The notes under the pieces are model-generated. The model was not told the origin of the DNA, searched no databases, and worked only from the letters and a program-made list of their open reading frames with translations. Made by a program: the position numbers and the translations under genes. 64,000 bases of DNA from Pseudomonas graminis (GTDB taxonomy: Bacteria > Pseudomonadota > Gammaproteobacteria > Pseudomonadales > Pseudomonadaceae). Each line of letters begins with the position of its first letter. Positions within the stretch are counted from its first letter, which is position 1. The stretch is taken from contig NZ_MTSB01000001.1 in assembly GCF_002093745.1 (NCBI RefSeq), forward strand, positions 186,001-250,000, in the 5' to 3' direction. Below, one piece after another: positions 34,100 to 43,376 of this stretch.

Positions 34100-35017
34100 T
34101 CAGCGAACCGCGCTCACACCGTCCAGTGTCGAGAACGACGTGTCTTTGGCCGTCAGCAGGAAATCACGCATGTACGGCGCATCGAGCATGTCGGCACGAA
34201 TGCCGGCATAGAGCGTTGCGAACAGCCCTTTCTCCCCCAGCCGCTTGCCCTTCACGTAACCCCGTGAGCTGTACTCATGCAAGGCCCAGTGGGGCATGCC
34301 GCAGACCCCGCGACCACTGGCAACCAGTTGCATCATCATCACCGTCAGTTCCGAGGTGCGGACCTGGCCCGGCTCGATGTCGGCGGGTTCCAGAAAACGG
34401 GTGAAGATGTCCAGACGATCACGCTCGACCGGGTAGGTGATCAGCGTTTCGGTCAGTAAATCTTCAGGCACGATGTACGGCTTGTTGGCCAGCGCATGCT
34501 GATTGGCGACTGCCAGCATCGCTTCATACGTGAACAGCGGCACGTAGGTAATGCCAGGCAATTCCAGTGGATCGGACGTGACCACCAGATCCAGATCGCC
34601 GCGCGCCAGTGCTGGCAGCGGGGCGAACGAGAAGCCGGAAGACAGGTCCAGCTCGACCTCCGGCCAGGCATCGCGGAACTGGTCGATGGTCGGCATCAGC
34701 CATTGAAAGCAACTGTGACACTCGATGGCCATGTGCAGACGTCCCGCCGTACCGCCTGCCAGACGGGCAATGTCGCGCTCGGCACTGCGCAGTTGCGGCA
34801 GCAGCGAGTCGGCCAGCTGCAGCAGGCGCAGACCGGCGCTGGTGAAGCGCACCGGCTTGGTCTTGCGCACGAACAGCGGCATGCCCATGCGCTCTTCCAG
34901 TTCCTTGAACTGGTGGGACAGGGCCGACTGCGTCAGGTGCAGCCGTTCGGCGGCTTCCACAAGGCTGTCGGCCTCGCGCAAAGCGTGCAGGGTTTTGAGG
35001 TGGCGTATTTCAAGCAC
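34100..35017 (-). CDS. metR: LysR-type regulator MetR
   Basis: 305 residues. Winged HTH at the start (LEIRHLKTLHALREADSLVEAAERLHLTQSALSHQFKELE) and a LysR effector domain with ARLAGGTAGRLHMAIECHSCFQWLMP, the MetR mark. MetR activates methionine genes such as metE, with homocysteine as co-effector. I chose GTG at 35017, preceded by GGAG; the frame runs 12 codons further up to 35053, but the family start is LEIRHLK. Divergent from the truncated MetE gene, the usual metR-metE arrangement. Confidence 0.88.
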   Translation of the reverse strand: MLEIRHLKTLHALREADSLVEAAERLHLTQSALSHQFKELEERMGMPLFVRKTKPVRFTSAGLRLLQLADSLLPQLRSAERDIARLAGGTAGRLHMAIECHSCFQWLMPTIDQFRDAWPEVELDLSSGFSFAPLPALARGDLDLVVTSDPLELPGITYVPLFTYEAMLAVANQHALANKPYIVPEDLLTETLITYPVERDRLDIFTRFLEPADIEPGQVRTSELTVMMMQLVASGRGVCGMPHWALHEYSSRGYVKGKRLGEKGLFATLYAGIRADMLDAPYMRDFLLTAKDTSFSTLDGVSAVR

Positions 35018-35060
35018 CGTCACAGCTCCATGAATAGTATTTGTGATCAACACGAAAAAA

Positions 35061-35075
35061 ATGAGTTTGTCTCAT
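35061..35075. promoter_or_regulatory. Candidate MetR box
   Basis: ATGAGTTTGTCTCAT has perfect 5-base arms around 5 bases. The MetR consensus is TGAA-N5-TTCA; this is TGAG-N5-CTCA. It lies between metR and the MetE-like gene, 49 bases upstream of the latter. Confidence 0.6.
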
Positions 35076-35123
35076 GTTGTGTCGGCTGTCGACAATAGCG
35101 CCATCTTTTATGGAGGACGCACC

Positions 35124-35885
35124 ATGGCCTTGGCCCCACACCCTGAATGCCTGCGCATCGGCGCAGATCGCGAATTGCAGCAAGCGCTGCAGGCTTTCTG
35201 GAAAGACGATCAGGGTGGGTCGACTGCCGGTGAACGGTCAGGCGCCGAGTTGCGCACCTGGCTGCACGCGCATTATCCGGCACGGGTGCCGCAACTGCAG
35301 CGTGATCAACGCTTTCAGCCGGATTGGCAGCCGCTGTTGGCAGACGCCAGCGAAGCCTGTGAGCAAGGCCGCAAACCTGCGCTGATCGGTCCACTGACGT
35401 TTCTTTGGTTGAGCGAGCTTCAAGGGCGTGAACCTCAGAGCGAGGACATTGATCGCCTTGACTGGCTGGAGCAGCTTTTGCCTGTTTATGGCGAAATCTT
35501 CGGGCGTCTGGCGGCACGCGGCGTCGAGTGGGTGCAGATTGACGAACCGATTCTGACCCTCGACCTGCCGCTGGCGTGGACCAACGCCTTCGAACGGGCT
35601 TATCACATCCTGCAATATTCGCCGTTGAAAAAGCTGGTCGCCACCTATCACGGCGACCTGCGGTGCAATCTCGGCGTGGCGGCGCTGTTGCCGGTTGCAG
35701 GCCTGCACCTGGACAGCGTCAGTGTGCCTGAGCAACTGGCATCGGTGTTTGATCGCCTGCCCACTTACAAGGTGTTGTCGCTGGGCAATTGTGATCAGCG
35801 CGACGACTGGCGCCATGAATCGCTGCTGGAAGCCCGTGCCCGCTTCGGCGAAAACCTGATCCTGGACGATCAGGCAGCCGCCTGA
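35124..35885 (+). CDS. MetE homologue reduced to part of the N-terminal domain
   Basis: 253 residues aligned by eye to cobalamin-independent methionine synthase. PECLRIGADRELQQALQAFWK matches its start; then about 75 residues of the normal enzyme are missing, and GAELRTWLHAHYPARVPQLQ, KPALIGPLTFLWL, LLPVYGEIFGRLAARGVEWV and TYHGDLRCNLGVAALLPVAG continue the N-terminal barrel. The protein stops where MetE would go on to its catalytic barrel, so all zinc and homocysteine ligands (His, Cys, Glu, Cys near the C-terminus) are absent. Yet the frame is intact, with GGAGGACGCACC before ATG 35124. It is either a decaying metE or a kept domain with another task. Confidence 0.75.
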   Translation: MALAPHPECLRIGADRELQQALQAFWKDDQGGSTAGERSGAELRTWLHAHYPARVPQLQRDQRFQPDWQPLLADASEACEQGRKPALIGPLTFLWLSELQGREPQSEDIDRLDWLEQLLPVYGEIFGRLAARGVEWVQIDEPILTLDLPLAWTNAFERAYHILQYSPLKKLVATYHGDLRCNLGVAALLPVAGLHLDSVSVPEQLASVFDRLPTYKVLSLGNCDQRDDWRHESLLEARARFGENLILDDQAAA

Positions 35886-36007
35886 CGTGAAACGGTTTAA
35901 CGACCGCTCAGCGCCATTCATCAAACTGTCACGCAACTGTGGCAGCGCGCTTGGAAAAACATCATCAGACTCGCGGCCTACTGGGGATCTGTTTTTTGGT
36001 GTTTTTC

Positions 36008-37000
36008 ATGCGGGTTTTAATATTTTTGGCCGCGCTTCTGTGCGGCTTGCCGTCTTTTGCGGCCGATCGTTGTGATATCAATGCTCCTGTTCAGTTTGCT
36101 GACCTCAAGGAAGTCCGGATTGCCTACCAGAGTATTGGCCGCGAATCCGACCCTGCCTTGCTGCTGGTCATGGGTTTGGGTGGGCAACTGATTCATTGGC
36201 CTGACGAAGTTGTCGTTGCGCTTTGTCAGCAAGGATATCGGGTGATTCGCTATGACAACCGCGATGTCGGTTTGTCGACATGGGTCCGGCAGCCAGCCGA
36301 CGCCAACCTGACCTTTGAAGTGCTGCGCTACAAGCTCGGCCTGCCTGTCTCGGCGCCTTATTCGCTGACCGATATGGCCGACGATGCGTTGGGCCTGATG
36401 GATGCGATGCAAATCCGCCAGTTTCACGTACTGGGTGCGAGCATGGGGGGCATGATTGCCCAGCACCTGGCCGACCTGGCGCCTTCGCGGGTCGAGAGCA
36501 TGACGCTGATCATGACCAGTTCCGGTGCCCAGGGGTTGCCGATGCCCAGCGCGGCGCTGATGCAACTGTTGGCGCGTCGCGGCGCACCTAACCGGGAAGT
36601 GGCCATAGAACAACAGGCTGATTTGCTTGCTGCCTTGGGCAGTCCGCAGGTCAAGGATGATCGCGAGCAGTTGCTGCATCAGGCTGCGGTCTCCTACGAC
36701 CGGGCGTTCAACCCCGAAGGCGTCAAGCGTCAGATCATGGCGATTCTTGCCGAGCCCAGCCGTGTCGAGTTGCTGAATCGCCTGCGCCTGCCGGTGCTGG
36801 TGGTTCACGGCACGGCCGATCCGTTGCTGCCGGTCATGCACGGTATTCATGTTGCTGCGCACATCCAGGGCAGTCAGCTGCGCCTGATTCCAGGCTTGGC
36901 GCACCGTTTTCAGGAAGCCTTCAAGGCGCCCTTGCTGGGCGCGGTGTTGCCGTACCTGAAAGCGCAACATGAAGATGGCCGAAGCCTGGCTCAGTTGTAA
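36008..37000 (+). CDS. Periplasmic alpha/beta hydrolase
   Basis: 330 residues with a signal peptide (MRVLIFLAALLCGLPSFAAD, cleavage after FAA). An alpha/beta-hydrolase fold follows: LLLVMGLGGQLIHWP, YDNRDVGLSTW, nucleophile serine in LGASMGGMIAQ, acid in HGTADPLLP and a histidine in PGLAHRF. The substrate is unknown; relatives include esterases and aclacinomycin-methylesterase-like enzymes. The frame is open back to GTG 35939, but ATG 36008 opens the signal peptide. Stand-alone gene. Confidence 0.8.
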   Translation: MRVLIFLAALLCGLPSFAADRCDINAPVQFADLKEVRIAYQSIGRESDPALLLVMGLGGQLIHWPDEVVVALCQQGYRVIRYDNRDVGLSTWVRQPADANLTFEVLRYKLGLPVSAPYSLTDMADDALGLMDAMQIRQFHVLGASMGGMIAQHLADLAPSRVESMTLIMTSSGAQGLPMPSAALMQLLARRGAPNREVAIEQQADLLAALGSPQVKDDREQLLHQAAVSYDRAFNPEGVKRQIMAILAEPSRVELLNRLRLPVLVVHGTADPLLPVMHGIHVAAHIQGSQLRLIPGLAHRFQEAFKAPLLGAVLPYLKAQHEDGRSLAQL

Positions 37001-37068
37001 CGCTTGCCGGTTGTCAGGTACTGGCAGAGGTGTATCGTGTGGCCTTTGCTTATTGAACGAGGGCCACC

Positions 37069-37716
37069 ATGACAACTGCACTGAAGATCGATTTCATTTC
37101 CGATGTTTCCTGCCCTTGGTGCGTTATCGGTCTGCGCGCACTGGATCAGGCGCTGGAAGCACTCGGCGACGAAGTGCAGGCGCAGATTCATTTTCAGCCT
37201 TTCGAGCTGAACCCGAACATGCCTGCCGAAGGGCAAGACATCAAAGAGCACATCGCCGAGAAGTATGGCTCTACGCCTGAGCAGATCGAGGGTATCCACG
37301 ACACGATTCGTGAGCGTGGTGCTGAACTGGGTTTCAGGTTTGCCAGCGGCGAGCGGCGTATCTACAACACCTTCGATGCGCACCGTCTGTTGCACTGGGC
37401 CGAGCAGGAAGGCAAGCAGCACGCGCTGAAGCAGGCACTGTTTGACGCCTATTTCAGTGAGCTGAAAGACCCGTCCAATCATCAGACCCTGGCGGATGTG
37501 GCGCAGAAGGTGGGCCTGGATCGTATGCGTGCTCAGGCCATTCTGGACAGCGATGAATACACTGCCGACGTTCGCGAAGCCGAACAGCTCTGGATATCCC
37601 GCGGCATCACATCCGTGCCGACCATGGTTTTCAATGACCAGTACGCCGTCTCGGGCGGGCAGCCGGTTGACGTGTTCGTCAGCGCGATCCGGCAGATGCT
37701 CAGCGAGCCAAAGTAA
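37069..37716 (+). CDS. DsbA family oxidoreductase, FrnE-like
   Basis: 215 residues with the active site C15-P-W-C18 in FISDVSCPWCVIG and the FrnE/2-hydroxychromene isomerase-like body (FQPFELNPNMP, RIYNTFDAHRLLHWAEQEGK, ITSVPTMVFNDQYAVSGGQP; cis-Pro in SVPT). There is no signal peptide, so it should act on thiols in the cytoplasm, perhaps under oxidative stress. Its stop codon and last residue fall inside a copy of the dispersed element found at 19.2 and 19.6 kb. Confidence 0.87.
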   Translation: MTTALKIDFISDVSCPWCVIGLRALDQALEALGDEVQAQIHFQPFELNPNMPAEGQDIKEHIAEKYGSTPEQIEGIHDTIRERGAELGFRFASGERRIYNTFDAHRLLHWAEQEGKQHALKQALFDAYFSELKDPSNHQTLADVAQKVGLDRMRAQAILDSDEYTADVREAEQLWISRGITSVPTMVFNDQYAVSGGQPVDVFVSAIRQMLSEPK

Positions 37717-37745
37717 CTCGCCGAGGGGCGAAAAGGTGACTCAAG
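37709..37745 (+). repeat. Fragment of the 19-kb dispersed element
   Basis: AAAGTAACTCGCCGAGGGGC followed by GAAAAGGTGACTCAAG matches the middle of the elements at 19171-19343 and 19603-19783. It begins in the last codons of the FrnE-like gene. Confidence 0.7.
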
Positions 37746-37786
37746 TCAAGCCTGAATATCGCAGATTTATATAGCGGGCACTGGCT

Positions 37787-39115
37787 TCAAAGCCCGTATT
37801 TCTTGACCTTGTCGAACAGTGTGGTCTTGGCCATGCCCAGCTCCTGGCTGGCCTGGCTGAGGTTGCCGCCGCTGCGCTGCAAGGCTTCGCTGAGCAATGA
37901 GCGCTCGAACGCTTCCACCGCTTCGGCAAACCCCAGGCTCTGACTCTCACTCACCGTGCCCGTCTGCTTGAACGCAGGCAGGCCCAGTGCAAAGCGTTCT
38001 GCGACATTACGCAGTTCACGCACATTGCCCGGCCAGTCATGACTCATCAGGTTTGAGCTGGTCTGGCGATCCAGCGGTGGCGGCTCACGGTCGAAACGCA
38101 ATGATGACAACTGCAGGAAGTGTTCGAACAGTTGCAGAATGTCTTCACGGCGCTCGCGCAAAGGCGGTAGCTCCAGCGTGACGACGTTAAGGCGGTAATA
38201 CAGGTCGCTGCGAAACTGATGGGTCTTGCCCAACGCATTCAGGTCGGACTTGGTCGCGGCGATTACCCGGCAATCCACAGCGACGCTTTGATTCGAACCC
38301 AGACGCTCCAGCGTCCGCTCCTGTAAAACGCGCAACAGTTTGATCTGCAGGTTGATCGGCATGCTCTCGACTTCATCGAGAAACAGCGTGCCCTCATGAG
38401 CATGTTCGATCTTGCCGATGCGTCGCTTGCCGGCGCCGGTGAAGGCATTGGCTTCGTGACCGAAAATCTCGGATTCGAACAGGCTTTCCGCCAGCCCGCC
38501 GCAGTTGAGGGCCACGAACTGATGGTCCTTGCGTCGACTGAAGTCATGCAGGCAGCGGGCGACCAGCTCCTTGCCCGTGCCGGTCTCGCCTTCGATCAGA
38601 ACGTTGGCCGAAGTGTCGGCGACATTGGCAATCAATGCCCTCAGGTTTTGCATCGCCGCAGAGCGCCCGATGATCCGGCCCTCCAGCGAGTCGCGTTCGG
38701 CCAGTTGCTTGCGCAAAGCCCAGACTTCCCGCGCCAGCCCGCGCTGTTGGAGCGCACGGCGCGTGACATCGACCAGACGCTCGGGCGAGAACGGTTTCTC
38801 CATGAAATCATAGGCGCCGTCACGCATCGCATTGACGGCCATGGTGATATCGCCATGACCGGTGATCAGCACCACCGGCAGGCTGCTGTCGCGTGCCTTC
38901 AGGCGGCTCAGCAGCTCAAGCCCGTCCATGCCCGGCAAGCGAATGTCACTGATGACAATGCCGGCGAAATTATCACCGATACGTGTCAGCGCCTCTTCGG
39001 CGTTCGATACGCCTTCGCTGCTGATATCTTCCAGCGCCAGCGCCTGCTGGCAGCCCAGCAATACGTGCGGGTCGTCTTCGACGATCAGGACGGTCAGGTC
39101 GCTGTTGATGCTCAT
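37787..39115 (-). CDS. aauR: Sigma-54 response regulator AauR (acidic amino acid uptake)
   Basis: 442 residues: receiver domain (phospho-acceptor D57 in VISDIRLPG), AAA+ sigma-54 activator domain with Walker A GETGTGKE and Walker B GTLFLDEVE, and a Fis-type HTH ending LGMAKTTLFDKVKKYGL. The sigma-54 contact loop reads NAFTGA instead of GAFTGA. With AauS it switches on the aatJQMP transporter in response to Asp/Glu. In P. syringae DC3000 this system has been tied to host-signal control of type III secretion (recalled literature). ATG at 39115; the frame is open 45 codons further but overlaps aauS. It follows aauS with a 10-base gap. Confidence 0.9.
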   Translation of the reverse strand: MSINSDLTVLIVEDDPHVLLGCQQALALEDISSEGVSNAEEALTRIGDNFAGIVISDIRLPGMDGLELLSRLKARDSSLPVVLITGHGDITMAVNAMRDGAYDFMEKPFSPERLVDVTRRALQQRGLAREVWALRKQLAERDSLEGRIIGRSAAMQNLRALIANVADTSANVLIEGETGTGKELVARCLHDFSRRKDHQFVALNCGGLAESLFESEIFGHEANAFTGAGKRRIGKIEHAHEGTLFLDEVESMPINLQIKLLRVLQERTLERLGSNQSVAVDCRVIAATKSDLNALGKTHQFRSDLYYRLNVVTLELPPLRERREDILQLFEHFLQLSSLRFDREPPPLDRQTSSNLMSHDWPGNVRELRNVAERFALGLPAFKQTGTVSESQSLGFAEAVEAFERSLLSEALQRSGGNLSQASQELGMAKTTLFDKVKKYGL

Positions 39116-39125
39116 GGATGTTCCC

Positions 39126-41042
39126 TCATGCAGGCTCGCCCCGTCGAGAATCGGTCGGTGCGTTCGGAATGAACGGCAGGCACAGTACAAAGCTGGTGCC
39201 GGTTTCTCCCGCGGGTTCTGCGCCGAGGCTGCCTCCCGCGGCTGCGGCAAGGCTCGCTGACAGCGTCAGGCCAAGTCCCAAACCTTGCGCGCCCGGTTTG
39301 GTCGTGAAAAACGGTTCAAACAGGTGCTTGCGTGTTTCATCGTCAATGCCGTGTCCATTGTCACTTACCCGCAGGCAGTAACGGCCGTCTACGAGGCTTC
39401 CTTCCAGCCACAATTTCGGGTGCGGCTGGTCGGACATGGCGTCCAGTGCGTTGCCGATCAGGTTGACCAGAATCTGCTCGAGCCGGGTCTGGTCGATGGT
39501 CAGGGTGGCATCGATAAAGTCCCGGTGCAGGGTCAGGCCGGATTGCTCCAGACGCACGCCCAATAGCTGCAAGGCCGCGTCGATCGCCTTGCTCAGCAGC
39601 GCCTGACCCTGATCGTCGCCACGCCGGGCGAAGGCCCGCAGGCTGGCGGTGATGCGGCCCATACGGTCAACCAGGTCGTTGATGGTGCGCAGGTTGGTGC
39701 TGGCGGTGTCCAGCGCGCCACGCTCCAGAAAGCGTACGGTGTTGCCAGACAGGGTGCGCAAGGCGGCGAGGGGCTGGTTGAGTTCATGCGCGATGCTGGT
39801 CGACATCTGGCCGATGGCCGCCAGCTTGCCGGCTTGCACCAGTTCATCCTGGGCCTTGCGCAACGTGTCTTCGGCCTGTCGCCGTTCTCGAATCTGTGCC
39901 TTGAGACGTTCGTTGCTGGCCCGCAAGTGTTCGGTACGTTCGGCGATCTTGCGTTCGAGCTCATTGTTCGCCGCCTGCAACGCCTCTCTGGCGGCAAGCC
40001 GGGTCGAGATCACTTTGCGGCGTTCGTTCCAGGCGATGAGCAGAAAGGCCACCAGCGCGCAGGCCACGGCCACCAGCATGCCGCGACTTGCCGCCTCACT
40101 GCGCAAGTCTTCCAGAGGGGTAAGCAGCGTCAGGTGCCAGGCCGTATCGTACAAGGGGCGGGTCTGGGCCAGATAGCTGACCTGCGTGTGGTCCCGGTCG
40201 ACACTGGCGTTGGCCGGGAAAACAAGTTTCTCGACGCCGTCGGACAGGGTTTCTCGTTCGAGCGGCACCAGTTCGTTGAGCGGCCACCAGTAATACTGCA
40301 GGCTGCGGGCCAGGCGCTCCTTGACGTCTGGCGTCAATGGACGCACTGACTTCAAACGTCGCGCCGGGTCGCTGGACAGAATGATGATGCCGTTCTCGTC
40401 GCTGACAAAGGCTTCCAGGCGCGCTCGCTGCCAGCGCTCCTCCAGTGCTTCAAGGCGGACCTTGATGACCGCTACGCCGATAATCCGGCCTTTGTCTTCC
40501 AGCCCGTGAGCCAGGTAATAACCGGATTCACCGGTGGTGGTCCCGATGCCATAAAAGCGTCCGGGCAGGCCGCGCACCGCGTCCTGAAAATAGGCCCGGA
40601 AAGACAGGTCTTCACCCTGATAGCTGTCGGAGTCACGCCAGTTGCTGGTAGCGAGTACGCGACCCGTGGTGTCCATCACATAAATCGCACGGCTGCGGCT
40701 GCGTCGATTCAAGCCTTCGAGGTAACGGTTGACCTGTTGCTGCAGCTCGGGGGTCGGCTTGTTCAGCAGTTGCGACACACTGGATTCAAGCTCCAGAACG
40801 CTGGGCAGGTAGGTGTACTTGCTGATTTCGCTCTCAACGGTGCGCGCATGCAGCTCCAGTTGGCGTTCACCGCTCTCGCGCAGGCTCTTGATGCCGTTGT
40901 GCTCGCTGATCAGGTAGGCAACGTAGCCCAGACCGATCATCAGCATGAGGATCAGCGGTGGCAGAAACAATTGGCGGATCAGGCGAGGTTTCACGGCGAG
41001 TGATGGCGGCGCGGCGCGATAAAGAGTGGGGTCGCATTTCAT
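39126..41042 (-). CDS. aauS: Sensor histidine kinase AauS
   Basis: 638 residues: TM helix about 24-44, periplasmic double-cache sensor region with RAIYVMDTTGRVLATSNW and FYGIGTTTGESGYYLAHGL, second TM about 317-337 (GMLVAVACALVAFLLIAW), a coiled coil, HisKA with phospho-histidine in SIAHELNQPLAALR, and a HATPase domain ending GLGLTLSASLAAAAGGSL. DctB-like architecture. It probably senses acidic amino acids and phosphorylates AauR. ATG 41042 has GGATGACTGTG upstream; ATG 41051 and longer starts are possible. It lies downstream of aatP on the same strand. Confidence 0.88.
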   Translation of the reverse strand: MKCDPTLYRAAPPSLAVKPRLIRQLFLPPLILMLMIGLGYVAYLISEHNGIKSLRESGERQLELHARTVESEISKYTYLPSVLELESSVSQLLNKPTPELQQQVNRYLEGLNRRSRSRAIYVMDTTGRVLATSNWRDSDSYQGEDLSFRAYFQDAVRGLPGRFYGIGTTTGESGYYLAHGLEDKGRIIGVAVIKVRLEALEERWQRARLEAFVSDENGIIILSSDPARRLKSVRPLTPDVKERLARSLQYYWWPLNELVPLERETLSDGVEKLVFPANASVDRDHTQVSYLAQTRPLYDTAWHLTLLTPLEDLRSEAASRGMLVAVACALVAFLLIAWNERRKVISTRLAAREALQAANNELERKIAERTEHLRASNERLKAQIRERRQAEDTLRKAQDELVQAGKLAAIGQMSTSIAHELNQPLAALRTLSGNTVRFLERGALDTASTNLRTINDLVDRMGRITASLRAFARRGDDQGQALLSKAIDAALQLLGVRLEQSGLTLHRDFIDATLTIDQTRLEQILVNLIGNALDAMSDQPHPKLWLEGSLVDGRYCLRVSDNGHGIDDETRKHLFEPFFTTKPGAQGLGLGLTLSASLAAAAGGSLGAEPAGETGTSFVLCLPFIPNAPTDSRRGEPA

Positions 41043-41062
41043 CACAGTCATCCGGAACCGAA

Positions 41063-41090
41063 CAGCTGTCCGCGAAACGGCGGACAGCTG
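41063..41090 (-). terminator. Strong hairpin between aatP and aauS
   Basis: CAGCTGTCCGC and GCGGACAGCTG form a perfect 11-bp stem with a 6-base loop, between the aatP stop and the aauS start. It lacks a T-tract, so it may weaken read-through or protect the aat message 3' end more than terminate fully. Confidence 0.6.
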
Positions 41091-41103
41091 CGAGAGGCAC
41101 TGC

Positions 41104-41838
41104 CTAGTGCTGGAGAATCTTGGCGAGGAATTGCTGGGCGCGTTCGGAGCGTGCGTTGACGTCACCGAAGAATTCTTCTTTCGCGCAATCCTCGACGATT
41201 TGCCCCTTGTCCATGAAAATCACCCGGTCGGCGACCTTGCGAGCGAAACCCATTTCGTGGGTCACGCACATCATGGTCATGCCTTCGTGGGCCAGTTGCA
41301 CCATCACGTCGAGCACTTCGTTGACCATTTCCGGGTCCAGTGCGGAGGTCGGTTCGTCAAACAGCATGACCACCGGGTCCATTGCCAGGGCGCGGGCAAT
41401 CGCAACACGCTGTTGCTGACCGCCGGAAAGCTGGCCCGGGTGCTTGTGGGCATGCTCCGACAGGCCGACCCGCTCTAGCAGTTTCAGGCCTTTTTCCGTG
41501 GCCTCGGTTTTGCTGCGGCCCAGTACTTTGATCTGTGCGATGGTCAGGTTTTCAACGATGCTCAGGTGCGGGAACAGTTCGAAATGCTGAAACACCATGC
41601 CAACGCGCGAGCGCAGTTTTGGCAGGTTGGTTTTCGGGTCGGAAATCGAGGTGCCATCGACCACGATGTCGCCTTTCTGAAACGGCTCCAGCGCGTTCAC
41701 GCACTTGATCAGGGTTGACTTGCCGGAACCGGAAGGCCCGCACACCACGACCACTTCACCCTTGCTGACCTCTGTGCTGCAATCGGTCAGCACCTGGAAG
41801 TCCCCGTACCACTTGTTGACGTTCTTGATGGAAATCAT
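41104..41838 (-). CDS. aatP: Acidic amino acid ABC transporter ATPase AatP
   Basis: 244 residues of the polar amino acid ATPase family: Walker [11 protein letters not shown]-loop, signature [15 protein letters not shown], Walker [16 protein letters not shown] and the switch histidine in [11 protein letters not shown]. It powers uptake of Asp/Glu at the inner membrane with AatQ and AatM. The reading frame stays open far upstream through aatM, but ATG at 41838 begins the normal [12 protein letters not shown] and overlaps aatM by 4 bases. Confidence 0.93.
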   Translation of the reverse strand: MISIKNVNKWYGDFQVLTDCSTEVSKGEVVVVCGPSGSGKSTLIKCVNALEPFQKGDIVVDGTSISDPKTNLPKLRSRVGMVFQHFELFPHLSIVENLTIAQIKVLGRSKTEATEKGLKLLERVGLSEHAHKHPGQLSGGQQQRVAIARALAMDPVVMLFDEPTSALDPEMVNEVLDVMVQLAHEGMTMMCVTHEMGFARKVADRVIFMDKGQIVEDCAKEEFFGDVNARSERAQQFLAKILQH

Positions 41839-42500
41839 ACGGCAAACCTTTTTTGCAGACGCTTCACCAGCACGGAGGCGGCAAAGCTGATCGTGAAATA
41901 CACCAGACCGGCAATGATCAGGAACTCGTTGGCGCGACCGATGATGTCGCCGCTGGAGCGCGATGCGTTGAGGAAGTCCACGAGGCCGACGGTGTACACC
42001 AGAGAAGTGTCCTGAAACAGAATGATGCTCTGCTGCAGCAACAGCGGGGTCATCTTGCGAAAGGCCTGGGGCAGGATGATCAGTCGCATCATCTGCGAGT
42101 AGTTCATGCCCAGCGCCTGTGCCGCGCCCATCTGGCCCTTGGAAATGGACTGCACGCCGGCACGCACGATTTCGCAGAAGTACGCCGCTTCGAACATCAT
42201 GAACGCCACGACGCACGAGGCGAATGCACCGATGGGCGTGTCCTCGCCGGTGATCCAGCGCAGCACGAACGGCACCGCCAGATAGAACCAGGTGATCACC
42301 AGCAGCAGCGGGATCGAGCGAAAGTAGTTCACGTAGGCGCCTGCCACATTGGCCAGCAGTTTGTTCGATGACAGGCGCATCAGCGCCAGAACAGTGCCCA
42401 GTACCAGTCCGCCGACGATACCCATCGCCATCAGCTTGAGGGTCATGACCATGCCGTTCCACAGGCCGGGAATGGCCGGAACGATTCCAGTGAAGTCCAT
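41835..42500 (-). CDS. aatM: Acidic amino acid ABC transporter permease AatM
   Basis: 221 residues with about five membrane helices and the permease coupling loop ([23 protein letters not shown], then [16 protein letters not shown]). GltK-like. It forms the channel with AatQ. Overlaps both neighbours (aatQ stop/start share a base, aatP overlap 4 bases). Confidence 0.92.
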   Translation of the reverse strand: MDFTGIVPAIPGLWNGMVMTLKLMAMGIVGGLVLGTVLALMRLSSNKLLANVAGAYVNYFRSIPLLLVITWFYLAVPFVLRWITGEDTPIGAFASCVVAFMMFEAAYFCEIVRAGVQSISKGQMGAAQALGMNYSQMMRLIILPQAFRKMTPLLLQQSIILFQDTSLVYTVGLVDFLNASRSSGDIIGRANEFLIIAGLVYFTISFAASVLVKRLQKRFAV

Positions 42501-43246
42501 TATTTACCCCCCAGAGAGATCAGGCCGGGCACCGCGACTTTCTTCTCGATCACGCGCATCAGCAGCATCAGCCCCATGTTCAGCGTGAAGTAGATGAGCG
42601 TGGCGAGTGTGAAGGCCTCGAACAGGTTCGCGGAAAATTCGGCGGTCTGTTTGGTCTGCGCGAGCAGCTCCATCAGGCCGATCAGTGACGCGACCGAGGA
42701 GTTCTTGAACACGTTCAGGAATTCGGAGGTCAGCGGCGGAATGATGATTCGGTAGGCTTGCGGCAACAGCACGTTCCAGTAGATCTGTGGCAGCTTGAAG
42801 CCCATGGCCCGTGCAGCCGATTCCTGGCCTTTCGGCAACGCTTCGATGCCGGTACGCACCTGTTCGCAAACCCGCGCGGCGGTAAACAAACCCAGGCAGA
42901 CCACGACGCTCAGGAAAGCCGAGGTGGTCGGATTGAGGTCCTGCTTGTACCACTCCTGCAGGTTTTCAGGCAGCAGGTCGGGCACCAGGAAGTACCAGAT
43001 GAACAGCTGCACCAGCAGTGGCACATTACGGAAAATTTCCACGTATACCGTGGCGATGCCTGACACCAGTCGGCTTGGCACGGTGCGCATGACACCCAGT
43101 ACCGAGCCCAGTATCAGGGCGATGATCCAGGCAACGACTGCGATGGCGATGGTCCAGCCCAGACCGGATATGAACCAGTCCAGATAGGTCTCGCTGCCGA
43201 CGCCGGTGGACTTGAAGAACACGCCCCAGTCCCAGTTGTAATTCAT
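42500..43246 (-). CDS. aatQ: Acidic amino acid ABC transporter permease AatQ
   Basis: 248 residues, GltJ-like permease: N-terminal YNWDWGVFF, membrane helices, [16 protein letters not shown], and coupling loop [23 protein letters not shown]. Partner of AatM. It is separated from aatJ by 130 bases that hold a strong hairpin, a common way to make more binding protein than membrane parts. Confidence 0.92.
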   Translation of the reverse strand: MNYNWDWGVFFKSTGVGSETYLDWFISGLGWTIAIAVVAWIIALILGSVLGVMRTVPSRLVSGIATVYVEIFRNVPLLVQLFIWYFLVPDLLPENLQEWYKQDLNPTTSAFLSVVVCLGLFTAARVCEQVRTGIEALPKGQESAARAMGFKLPQIYWNVLLPQAYRIIIPPLTSEFLNVFKNSSVASLIGLMELLAQTKQTAEFSANLFEAFTLATLIYFTLNMGLMLLMRVIEKKVAVPGLISLGGK

Positions 43247-43317
43247 CAGGGTCTACCCCTCTTTTTTTATTGCGGTCGAGATGCACGCGCTGGCGGAAGT
43301 CGGGCGCGAAAAGCCGG

Positions 43318-43344
43318 TCCCGAACGGGGTGCGCCCGTTCGGGA
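43318..43344 (-). other. Intercistronic hairpin between aatJ and aatQ
   Basis: TCCCGAACGGG and CCCGTTCGGGA form a perfect 11-bp stem with a 5-base loop, 33 bases past the aatJ stop. There is no T-tract. It probably protects the aatJ message and lowers downstream expression. Confidence 0.7.
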
Positions 43345-43376
43345 GACGATCAGTTCAGACTGGCTGAACCGGCTGC

